A stretch of DNA of 64,000 bases from Sympetrum striolatum (taxonomy: Eukaryota; Arthropoda; Insecta; Odonata; Libellulidae), in NCBI GenBank assembly GCA_947579665.1, contig OX388348.1, positions 11,284,001 through 11,348,000 of the forward strand, read 5' to 3'. Shown here in pieces: positions 21,485 to 33,600 of the stretch (position 1 is the first letter of the stretch; every line of letters begins with the position of its first letter). A model generated the notes under the pieces. The model did no database searches, had not been told where the DNA came from, and saw nothing but the letters and a program-made list of their open reading frames with translations. The translations under genes were made by a program, and so were the position numbers.

Positions 21485-21634
21485 CTAAGAACTGGAATTG
21501 GATAGCTTCAAAATTTTTCTGAGATATTCTTCATCCTCTCGCTCCATTCTTTGTTTCAATGCAAGATTTATTTCATCCACGATCATTCTTGAAAATTTAG
21601 ATCGCTTATTTATTGCAAACAAACACTGGTACTC
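21485..21634 (-). CDS. TPR gene copy 1, terminal exon
   Basis: It begins after TTTTCATAG with EYQCLFAINKRSKF and stops with TAG after LKLSNSSS, 49 residues in all. Copy 2 reads past this point for nine more residues. Confidence 0.8.
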   Translation of the reverse strand, partial: EYQCLFAINKRSKFSRMIVDEINLALKQRMEREDEEYLRKILKLSNSSS

Positions 21635-24600
21635 CTATGAAAAGAAATATTCAGAGAAAATAGTACACACCTGGCCAAAATTAACGCAGCACCTAATCAA
21701 CGATTCCTACTGGCCACCGGAAGAACTGCCAGCACAGACTTAAAATGGCAACAGTGGTCAGAGAAGAGGATGTTTCTGTGCGATAATAATCTCGTTAAAA
21801 ACCGAGCCATGAGATAAGCGCAGGAAATTGAGAAAAGATTACAAGAAAGGTCACAAATAAGGGGTAAAATGATAGAACTTTAATTTTCATACACAGATAC
21901 ATAAAAATATACCTTTATCTATTATATATAGATGCTTCTCCGGATTCATTCATGTATATACCTATATAGATAGATAGAAAGATAGGATTCTAATTCACAG
22001 CCAAAACCACAAGCGTGATTGACTTGAAATTTTTACTACGTATTGGCCATAACGTTTTACCGCCAGAAAAAATGTGATTTTGAACCTCAGTGACATAGGT
22101 TCGATTCCAGAGGGCCCCAAAGTCCCGGGATTAAAAAAAAATACTTTCCAGATAGGTAGAGAATTAAAACTAAAGGAGCCTATATATATGGTCATGATCT
22201 ATCGAAAACATAAATGACTTCCACAGAAAATATCCTTGGTTCGATGCTAGGATGATGCAAAAATCGGCCATTTGAAATACATTGAGCAAGATTTTCATTA
22301 TTTTTTTTCATGCACTTATCGAAATGATAGGAAGTTCTCGCTTATATGGAAGATGTATATTAAGCATAGTTTTTTGAAAAAAATGTAGATAAGACCTTAC
22401 TGTGCCTGGGTTCGATGCCAGAGGACATAAAAGTTTCTCTCATAAGGAATATAAGGGAAAAGTAGGACGTCATTTGAGGCAGTTGAACCTAATATTTTTG
22501 CTTGAATATTCACACATGGTTAAAGAATGTGATTTTCTTTAGTGCTGCATAGAAAGTATTACCAGAAAGACCCGGGTTCGAAGCCAGATGGTAAATATAT
22601 CCCCCATTTAAAATGCATTGAGTTAGTTTTCATTATTTATTTTGATCTATTAATCGAAATAATAGGAAAATCTTGCTTTGCTAGAAGATGTATATTAAGA
22701 CTCGGTATAAGAAAAAAATGAGATATGATCATGCTGTACCAGGGTTCGATGCCAGAGCACATTAAAATTTCTCTCATAAGGAATATATGGGAAAAGTAGG
22801 ATGTCCTTTGGGGTAGTTGAAGCCAACATTTCTGCTTGAATTTGGTGGAGTGGTCGCCATTGTGTTTCCTTTAATAAGCAAATGCCCATCTTTGAGCGCA
22901 AAAATTTCAACGAATCAAGATATAGAGAGCTATACTGCATCATCGATTATTTCCAACAGTTTCTCTCTCAAGTCTCTATAAATCAACAAACTTGAATGTT
23001 CCTCCAAAAAACCCAAACAAATTTTCTGTGAAAATTTCTCAATTTTGACCCTCTCTATCTTTTTGATGCCTCACAAAAAAATGAAAACGGAATCAAAAAA
23101 TCCCCTCTTTATACAACAACAATACGAAGTTTCAAGTCCTGTACTAGAAAAAACTGTTTTTGATCCGATGTGTAAAGTATCTTGAGTCTTCCTCTGTGTC
23201 TTGCTAAGAATTTATTTCTCAAAATTAAAGAAGGTTTTTGAAATGACAACCTTCACACACAATGCAAATTTTTCCATCTTATAAATACATTTTTCTTTTT
23301 TCTCGAGTCAAGCACACGCTATCTTGTTTTTTAAATGGTATTTTCTGCTTCCTTCAATTTTCCTTGCAATTCAGTTAAGTTTTTTAATTTCTTTGGAGTA
23401 AACTAACTCTTTAAAGTAACCCCACAGGAAGAAGTGTATGTGGTTTAAGTCGGGGACCTTGGTGGTCACTGGATTTGGACGATCACGACCTATCCATCTG
23501 CCTGTAAATCTTTCGTTAAGCTCCTTCTTGATTAAGAAAATTCGAGCGAATTAAGAAAAATCCAGATCAATGTGTAGCCAAAAGTCTGTGAAGAAAGCCA
23601 ATATCATGTAAACAGACAAGGTTTGCGACAAATCTGGAGAAATATTCTGTCAAGAATCCGTGGAAAGAGCCAAAGTTACCATAAAAATCACGAACCTAGA
23701 CCACAATTGCATAAACTGGAGTGTGAAAAAAATTCAGAACGATATCAATACAAAAATCCATAGAAAAAGCCAGTGTCCTAATAAATATGAAAAACCTGGA
23801 TCACAATTGAGTGCACAGCAGCGTGAGACTTATCAAGAACGAAAGCTAATTACGTACGTAAAAAATGCCTAAGTCGTATGAAAATCAAAAACTAGGAGCG
23901 TAATGTATAGCAACGAATAAAACCAGGCAAATGACTTTATTAATTGATACTTTTGCGGAGTGCATTGTTTGGAAAGCTTAGTTACGTCACGGCTCCCAAT
24001 AATGGCTCATACTTTGTAATACTCGCGAGGGATATTGTTGTTGACTTCGCCTAGTAACAAGGGGCCAAGTGGTATTTTTTCTTACCGCCGCAGCATGCCA
24101 AAGCGATGGCAATTAGAAAAACGTTTTGTAGTTTGGATAATTTAACACATTAATATCATGCATTGAGTTACAATGAGGTGATGCCTCGTCCATTAAAACC
24201 AAGAATCTTCAACTTACTATGTTTTAAATCTAATTTTAAGTATATTGCCTTAAAGACAGCACAACAAAATTTTCGTGGTAAATAGTTGATGACTTGTGTA
24301 AGTTTATAGAGTAGTCACCAAAATTTGTTTTGTTAAGTTTTTTTTTTATGCGTCTTAAATATTTTGATCAACTTTATTACGTCGTAGTTTTTGAAATTTG
24401 AAATTTACTCTGACTGAATAGAATCAGCTGTAAGAAGTAATATTTTTTGTCAGTTGAAACAACTATTCAGTTATTCTATAGAAAAAAATTAACTCTGTAT
24501 CTCAATTTTTTACGTTGTCAATGGAAAAATTGTCTTGAAAATAGCGTTTTTTTTTCAAATATGAAAAACATTCGTAAGTCACAAACAAATAAAAAGCGGA

Positions 24601-27600
24601 CACCAAAAGGGGGGTGTTTCATATTGCCCAAGAAGAGCTCTACCCCTGTTCTTCCGATTATTATGACTTTTTGGGACACCCTGTATAATTTTGTATCTAT
24701 TAATGTAATGTATAGTATAGTAATAATAATATTATATCATCTATTTCACATAATATATATTTTATAGATATCTATGAACGGTCATGTAAAATGAAGCAAA
24801 CTAAAGAGCATTTCTTTTACCTTTAAGGTGTAAAGAGCGTATTTAAAAATTAGTCAGAAAACCCTTCCCTTTCGTACTCCAAAGAAAATGAAATATAGAG
24901 TAATCGTTACCCTACAATAAGACTATCCTGCTTATAAAACGGTTTTTATTTGTTCCCCTAAAAAGCCTCCCAACCAGGTTTTACTGTAAATAATGTTAGT
25001 GACATAATTCTCTACTACTGACTAATAAAAGCTGTATTGCTGTAAAAAATAATATTAACGTAAAACGAGAAAGGACTTCACTGATACCATAGGCTAATCA
25101 CTTTCCTTAAAGTAGGTTTTCTGCAAAAAATTGCTGGCTCTGAGGAGAACTTGCTTAAAATTACTATTATGTGTTGAGCAATCAGGAGTTCTCGCAGCCA
25201 TTGGTAATGAGATAATGAATTTTATCGAAAGAAACAAAATGTGAAATCAATTGTGCGGAAACCTTGCATTTAAGGTGCCGTAAGTAGCTGCGAGAATATA
25301 ATTCTTCCTCTGCAACTCTAATGCTAACCAAGATAATTTAGCGTATGATTATGAAATGTTTTAGATTTTTTAACACTAAAAATATATCTCACTGCGACAT
25401 TTTGGATACGCTAGAATACTTGATTCACATACACAAAGAGCGTATCTCTAAATATGTCTTAAATTTGTCTACGCTTAAATGTAAATATATTTTATTCATA
25501 ACCACAACCCTTCTTTTCTCAATTACCACATCTTAAATAATAGCTTTACAATGAAAATCTTCGATCAGTGCTGCAGCCGATTATTCATGCTGCCTGCCGT
25601 AATGAACCTTCATTGGACTCACGCGGAACTACGAGGATCCTCACTACGCCATGAAAAGTATTTTCTTTAGGCTAGAATATCCATCGGCAATTTTCTGTGC
25701 TTATCTCATGGCTCGGTTCTTAACGAGATTATTATCGCACAGAAACGTCCTCTTCTCTGACCATCGTTGCCATTTTAAGTCTGTGCTGGCAGTTCTTCCG
25801 GTGGCCGGTAGGGATCGTTGGTTAGGTGCTGCATTAATTTTGGCCAGATGTGTACATTGACATCATGGCTGAGACCATGTTTGCATGCTTCAGAATCTAC
25901 TACCACACTCTATATTCTGTTTGCAGTTAAATACATTACAACTTGTTATGGATTTTAGTATACAAGACTACCACCCAATCAAGTTTGATTGGTCTTAATT
26001 TAACTTTTTATATTAATATACATGATTTAAAAATATTTGCATAATTTAAATATCATATAAGGTATGTTCTAAAATTTCCTGAACTTATTTTTGCGCACTT
26101 AATGATGAAACCATTGCTCAAGCGCAAGACATTATCCATGCAGATCCTTGCTGAACCATTATGGATGTAGCTTGGTTAACCGACACTTCTATTAGGAGCC
26201 ATCATGCCATTTTCAATGACGATTTGCTGATGCACTACATCTGCCAGCACTTGGCCCCCTAAGAACCCTAAGCGCTGAGAAGGATACAACGACATCCCTG
26301 CTGTGAATGCTCACCCTACCCTTCTGGATTGACTGATCATAGAAGATGAAACAGCAAAACACAGAATTTCATGTTGGAACAATGCTCCAACTGCAACAAT
26401 CTCCTACTTTCCACCGGAGCTCACATACATGAGTCAACTCACACAGTCACAGCACTGAAATGCCAGCACCAACAGACTTACACAGTTGTACACACAATGT
26501 GCGGCACTATCTACCACCAGAATTTTGCATTTGTCCTGATCGGCATTTTTGCTGGAAAAAATAAGTTTGGGAACTTTTCGAGCATACCTCGTAGATATAA
26601 CTTACAAGAATCAATTTAACGATTTTGAATAATCTTAAAGTAACACTAGAAGGACGGAGGTGGTCATTTGAACACTTTCAATAGTTTAACATCAAAATAT
26701 TTCAATCAAATTTCTTTCGATTTTTTTAAACTTTCTGATTTTGTTGATTTCCATACAAACAGTTGTCTTAATCAACAAAATATAATTTTTCACAATTTGT
26801 TTAAATTTTACGACCTAGAAGAACAGGAATGGGTCATTTGACCTCTTACTTTTTAAAATTTGTAAAAAAATACTTACGTTCCTTTCACAAGTCTGATTTT
26901 TTTAGTATATCAACAATGAACCTTTCTTAACACAGCAATAAGGTTATTAACGCGTTAACTTGTATAAACATTACTTAATTAAACAATACGTGGAAAAATT
27001 TCCTAAATTTGCAGTCTTTCATAATCAAGCTACTGTTGACAATTAACCTTATACCAATGAACCTCATACTTTAGGAACTAATAGTAGAAGGTATAATTTA
27101 TTGATATAAGTCAATTGTTTTTCACCAAGTTCACAATGCCATCTGACGGTAAACATATAATAACACCAACTCAAGCATGGGAAATGACTTACACCGCATA
27201 CGATGGCAGGAGATTTTTTGAATTTTGTCACGAAAATTGCCTGTCCACGGTTTCTGAACATGCTAAATTGGTTTATAATATTGTAAATCCATAAAACAAC
27301 TTATGGGTTAAAAACCTTATTGAAGTGTTTAAAAAGATTCATTCTTGATATACTGCATAAATCAGACCTGGGAAAGTAATGAAATTATTTTTGTACGAAT
27401 TTTGAAAAGTAGGTGGTCAAATGATCCCTTCCAATTCTTCTCATACAATAAAATTCCTATCCTCCTAGTGTTAAGTGATCTCTCCCAAAAATTTACCCAC
27501 GAAACATTGGTCTTCTATTAATTTTATAGGATAGCAATGAACGGAGGTCTTACCCAAACTTCTTTAGCAGAAGGACCAGATGTAACTGCCTTCTCCCAGT

Positions 27601-30600
27601 AACGTGCAGCTTCCATTATATTCTTGCGTTTAACAAGAAAATATTCTGCTTTCACAACTTCGTAAAAAACAGTCAATTGCTCTGTTCCTAAATTCATTTC
27701 CTTTTCCCTTTCAATAAATTTATCACAATCCTCCATGGGATTGTAATTATCATCTATCATAGATTTCATCTGTTGTGAATACACAAAAATAATAATCATA
27801 AAATGTTATTTTAAAAAGGATCTCATTATAAAACACATGGAAGAAAATCAAACTACTTGCCTCGATAACATAACTTCCCACAGGACAGTTCATACATGCT
27901 TTCTCATAATACTTCAAAGCTTCTTTATAGTCATTCTGACACCAATTCAACAGATTACCCATCCCAATTAAGGCACTTTTATGGTCTGGATCCATTTTAA
28001 GTACTCTATCAAATGCAGTCCTGGCAAGTCCCACATCACGTAAATGTATTGGTAGCTTAATCAAGCCCATTCCACTCCTGAAAAGAAAATTTCAAAACTA
28101 GCAATTCACCCTTTAAAGAATACCTAAAATGAAATAGATTTACAAGCATAAAATCTATGTACAGAAGGTATGAACAAGAATAAATACCATATGCATGAAA
28201 AATTTTAACACATAGACATTAACATATACCAACATCTTCAAATACATTACAGCAGAACCACGTTTTTACGAACCTCGATTTTACGAAGTGACACAGTTTT
28301 ACGAACCATTCCACCGGTCCCGATCTTTGTACATGTAAAATGACCTTTGTTTTATGTAAAACTTCGATTTCATGTTTTACAAAGTGAGAAGCGGGTCCCT
28401 AGGAGTGAATGAACCCCGGTTTTACGAAGTATTTGAAATGGTTTTGTTGCACTGAGCTCAATACAATGGGGTGATGAACGCCATAAACAGGAGCAGCTGA
28501 ATCCAGATCGTCTATGTTGGGAAGACCCTCATCCCACGTATTTTAGATGGGAAAATGTGAAATTTAGTGGGATACAAACATATACAAGCGAGGAAAATTT
28601 GTGCGCATTCAGTGAGAATCACTCTCTGCGCAAGGTGGCCTGTGTTGTGATATCCCATGTGCCTATTAGTAAAATAATGGATAAAACATCGCTGACCAAG
28701 AAAAAGACGAAGTCCCTGAGTTTGGTCACCTAAAGGTCAATTATAAAGGAAGTACGTGGTCGCAGGCAGACAAAAACAGAAATTACTCGGTAGTATGGCA
28801 TTTCTTTATCTACATTATTGGCAGCAATCGTCAATTCAAGTGAAAAAAATGTTGAGTCACACAATAACATCATTAAAAACAAAGTACGTCTCATCGTCGC
28901 TATTTGATCAACTTGATAGTCAGCTGCATAATTTTTTTGTAAGTGTCGTGTGTGCAAATTACCTATAAGTGGACCAATTCTGAAGGAGAAGGCTCAGGTT
29001 TTGGCTCTTAAACTGAAGTGCGACAACTTTAAAGCCTCAAATGGGTGGCTTGATAGATTCAAGAAAAGATACGGATCACTTCAATGAAAATCTGTGGAAA
29101 AGAAGTTAGCGTCAACACAAAAGACGTTGAGCAGTGGCATGAAGTAAACGATGATATGGTGTCTAAATATTTCCCGCGAGATATATACAACCTGGATGAA
29201 ACAGGTTTGTTTTTCAAGGCATTACCTGACTCCACCCTCGGGACTCGTGGTGAAAAATGTCGTGGAGGTAAAAAAATCTAAGGATACGGCTACAGTAATG
29301 CTGATATGTAACCAAGATGGATCTGAAAAGTTGAAACCAGTTGTGATTGCAAAATCAAGAGCTCCGAGTTGCTTCAAGAACGTGAAAAATTTGCCTGTGT
29401 TGTATGAAAGTAATAAAAAAGCATGGATGATGATGGACATTTTTCAGAAGCAAATTATCTTCTTGCAGAGGAAGAGCGCATGCGAGAATCGCAATGTACT
29501 ACTTCTTTTACAGATAATGCCCCAGTTCATAAAATAAGCGGACTAGTGCTACCAAACGTCAAAGTACTTTTTCTGAGTCCAAATAGCACCAATAAGATGC
29601 AACCACTGGACATGGGAATAATTAACAGCTTTATAGTCTACTACCGAAAATATCTCGTCCAGCACTATCTCCGGATGCTAGGTTTGCTCTATTTCTTTTC
29701 TATCATTTTGTGTTTAAAAAATACCTACTCGTCGTCGCAAAGGATATATATTATATAAATATATACTTTGAGACCTCCATATTTTCTCTGGAATTAATTA
29801 ATATTAGCAATATGATAGCCGCCGCAACCCGTCCACAGAACTTTGGTAAATTTTTACTTCAAAGTAGCATTCCTGTGGAAGTTCTTCGTTGCAGCTGTCA
29901 CGGAAATCAGTTTAATTAAAGAATACTAAATTTGTAGTAATACGTCACTAATACTTAAATTTTGATGCATTTTCAATACGTAATTTATAAATTAAAAGCG
30001 TTTTACGACGTTAGGTAAGAATTTATGAGGCGAAAAAATTATTTAAAGTACCCGCGAGTAAGTAGTTATCGAAAATCACCGCTAAACGTCAGTGTAGTAG
30101 AACACAAATAAAAAAGAGGGAGTTTCAAATTAACTTAAGTAACATTCTGAAATTACTAAAAATATTTACAAGTCAGTTTCTTGGAATTCATGGCTGTGAG
30201 TTTCATTCACTGTGACTTAAGTGAGTCTCCTAGGCTTTGAAATAAGGTCTATGCTATAAAGGGAATCAGTATAATCGAAGTCTAATTTTTAAATCCTTTC
30301 CATTTGATGCAAATATACTGCAGATTGGCTCCTGGAGAGCCATGTGGGTAACGCTCGTGACTCATGAGGAATCAGTTCTGATTTCAAATCCTGGTGGGAG
30401 CACATGTGCAAAATGACCTAAGCTGTCAAAGTGCTTTTAACGAACTACTACTACTACTATAGTGCACTCAGAGAATTGCATGTGATATCTATTGTTTTCT
30501 TCCTGAATGAGATTGTGACTCTTATTTGCAACAGAAATTAGTTTGATTTCATCCTCATAATTATTTGACAAGTTTAGACCTGCATGGTTTAGCTTTCTGT

Positions 30601-33600
30601 AATCAGAGCTTTAGTACGCATAATTTGTTGCAGATCAAGCCTCTGATGTGCAAGATGTGCCTCCATGGACATTGTTCCATGCTGAGCGAGGAATTGACAG
30701 AGCATGGGACAGTGTCACTGCAAACACTATTTCCAACTGCTGGAGATCAGCTGGTTTTGGTGGCACATCAATTATAGACACAGAGGAGTTAATGGAGGTT
30801 CCCACACTACAGGACCTCCTTAGTAAAGAAATAGCACAACTAAATTAGTACATCCCAGATGCATCCTCTCATGCTGAGTAATATGTCAAGCGTGACTCTC
30901 GTGTGATGATGTATAACTGCAGTGAATTTAGTGAAGACGAAGAAGATGAGGATGAAGTGAACTTAGATAGCTCTTCTACAAGCTACGAAGATACCAGAAG
31001 CACCTTCCCCCTTACAAGGGATGAATTAAGACACTCTATAAAGTGCTTCACAATTTTCAGAGGTTTACTGATGGTGTACCTGATTTATTCAATAATTACC
31101 TTTCAGGTATTGAGAAAATCACCTCATTTTTCATTGAAGCTTCCAAAAACAAAACAAAATTGATGATTATTTTAAAAATTAAAAAGTTTAGATTTTTTTC
31201 TGTTGTATTTAACATTAAACTGGATGTATAATTCATTTTATTGAAATATTACCTTCTTTTCAATCCTATTTAACTTTATACACTGTGCTACTGAAACTGG
31301 ATTGGTATTGTAGAGATTCTGATTGCTTGAAAGAAAACCTCAAATTTACAAAGCCCGAATTTTACAAAGCGCAAATGTTTGGATCCCTTCAACTTCCTAA
31401 AATTGAGGTTCTACTGTATTTACCTTTACAATCAAAATTGATTAAAATCAACATACTATAAGGCAAAGGATGTCACATAACACAAACTGTGGAGTAAGTT
31501 ACCTATAGATGGCATGGAATAAGGAATATTGAGGCATAGAAAGAAAACAAAGTATAGATAACTTATGTATGAGAGTGGTTTAAAGCGTAAGTTAAATATC
31601 AGACAACTAATTTTACGTACCTAGTTAATGATCTCATTGAAGCCTTTTCATCATGGATTGCATCTTCATACATATTTTTCGCCCTTTTTCTCATCTCTGT
31701 AGCATCTTTCTTATTATTTCTGTAAGACTGCTGGAGTAATATTTTGGCTATATGTCTGTATGTATCAGCCAAATATACATAATGGATTGGGAAAGGGTTT
31801 TTCAGAACAGACCTCTCTGCAAGCCGCCTTTCTTCAAATGAAGGCATCTATAAAATTACATATTTTAAATAGCATTTCAGGGAAGGATGCATCTAATTCC
31901 GGAGTACTAAACCTTTTATGGAGCCCGGAACCCCAAGTGTGTTTCGGAAAGTGAAGCAAGCACCACTTATCATTTCTGTCCAGGGTGATATTCAGGCCAT
32001 CTGTTGGCAATGCTATCACTGTTGGCCCTTGGAAAAAAATGCTACTTGCTAAATAACATTGAATATGTTACAATGTATATAATTTTATCACGACCTAAAA
32101 ACGTGGGATAGTCTTTATCTCCAAAGAAGATTTGATTATGGGGCATAAATTTTGTATGAAGGTTTTTGCTTCATTTGCACCGCTGCATTTTGCATTCACA
32201 AACCGTTGATTGGCAAGATAGACAGAATTGCAAAGTAAGTAAGGAAAGCAAGAGTTACAAAGTAAGGCAAAGGTCACTAAATTCAAAGAAGATGCAACGA
32301 GTAAGGTGAAGAGTAAGGAGGGGTGGGCAATGGGTGGGATGCTAGGAAAGGTGCACGGAAATTAAGGAATGAGGGATTGTAATATGGGAGAAGGATTAGG
32401 AAACAGAAATTCGTTGGCAATATTTGACGAGGAGTTCCTCGCGATTTCTAAAGTCTCCAAAGCGTCAAGTCTCTCACTTTTGTCACATAGGAGGAGCACT
32501 TTTGTATCAAATTCACTTGTATGCCCTCTTTCAAGCAAATGCTGGCTGCAGTGAGAGGCAGACGGATTTTTATTAATAAGAGCACGTTTATGTTCTTTTC
32601 CATTCTGAGAAACATCTTCCGGTTTGTCCAATATAAAAACAATCACAATCATTAAAATTTAATCTATAAACACCACTTCTGTTAAACACCTCAACGGGAT
32701 CTTTGCACTTGACTAAAAAGTCTTTCAGTTTAGGGCCTGTCTTGAAGGAACATTTAAAAGTAGTGGGAAAACTGTTACTCACTGAGTAGGAGATTTTACC
32801 GAGGAACTTAAGGGAACACCACTTCATCTTAGTAGGCTAAAGCACTCGGAAAATATCGTGCAAAGCCATTTTATTCCTCTTCTTCTCTATAATTTGATCT
32901 ACTATCACAAGACTGAAACTGTTTTTAACTCCAATACTTTTAATAATGTTCACTTCGTTAAGATAACTTTGTGTGGATAGGGGGACACTCAGTAGCCGGT
33001 GGATCATGCTGTTGTATGCTGCTAATTTATGGGAGAGGGGATGAAAGGAGTCGCTATTGATGGTGCAATCAGTATAACAGGGTTTCCTGTAGATAGAAAA
33101 CTCATGCCGTCCGTTGGCAATGGAAATTAAAAGATCCAAATAAAGCAGACTGCCGTTGATGGCTTTTTCTAAGGTGAATTTAATCTTCTTATGGAAAGAA
33201 TTAAGGGATTTGAAGAAAAGGGTGCGTTCAGTGCCTGTCCAAACACAAATGACGTGGTCGACGTACCTATACCAATACAGAATCCACTTGGAAATAGAAC
33301 TGAAGAGTTTTACTCTTCACCTTACTCGTTGCATCTTCTTTGAATTTAGTGACCTTTGCCTTACTTTGTAACTCTTGCTTTCCTTACTTACTTTGTAATT
33401 CTGTATATTTTGAAATTCAATGGTTTGTGATTGAGAACCTTTGCTATGTAACCTGCTTCATCCCTTACCCGCTCCTTTCCACCTTCATACCCCCTTTTTT
33501 CCTCCTTCCGTTACTTGTTACCTTCTCTCCCCTCCCCCCTTTCATGAGTGTATATATTTTATATTTATATTTCGGAAGTGTGCTTTTATTTGTCACCTGA

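Larger units (their letters stand above)
21666..25852. mobile_element. Tc1/mariner-type element, 4.19 kb, long TIRs
   Basis: Terminal inverted repeats of 165 bp (21666-21830 and 25688-25852) begin CACACCTGGCCAAAATTAA and CACATCTGGCCAAAATTAA. The element is flanked by TA on both sides. The duplicate copy has the uninterrupted site at 50825-50826 (AATAGTACATTGAC), which proves an insertion at TA. The interior has no transposase matching these ends. It is a patchwork of other repeats, including a decayed mariner. Confidence 0.93.
28250..31416 (+). mobile_element. Tigger/pogo element, 3.17 kb
   Basis: The ends are CAGCAGAACCACG and, inverted, CAGTAGAACCTCAATTTT, flanked by TA. Copy 2 has the empty site in the same intron near 59690. 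The element carries a broken pogo-family transposase and a nested SINE-like insert. Confidence 0.93.
21215..32192. repeat. Segmental duplication, copy 1
   Basis: Without its private insertions (21666-25852 and 28250-31416) this interval is about 3.6 kb. It aligns collinearly with 50370-60470, which without its own 6.5-kb insertion is about 3.6 kb. It holds the last four exons of the TPR gene, their introns, a mariner and a TTAA-type element. Similarity ends at the Penelope-like element on the right and just past the gene's 3' end on the left. Confidence 0.92.

Noticed and set aside
22400..22760. GGTTCGAT boxes as possible tRNA genes
   Set aside because: No cloverleaf can be folded around them and no A-box partner at tRNA distance was seen.
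28250..31416. Tigger-derived ORFs as a domesticated host gene
   Set aside because: Several frameshifts and a nested insert break the transposase, and the element is missing from the paralogous intron.
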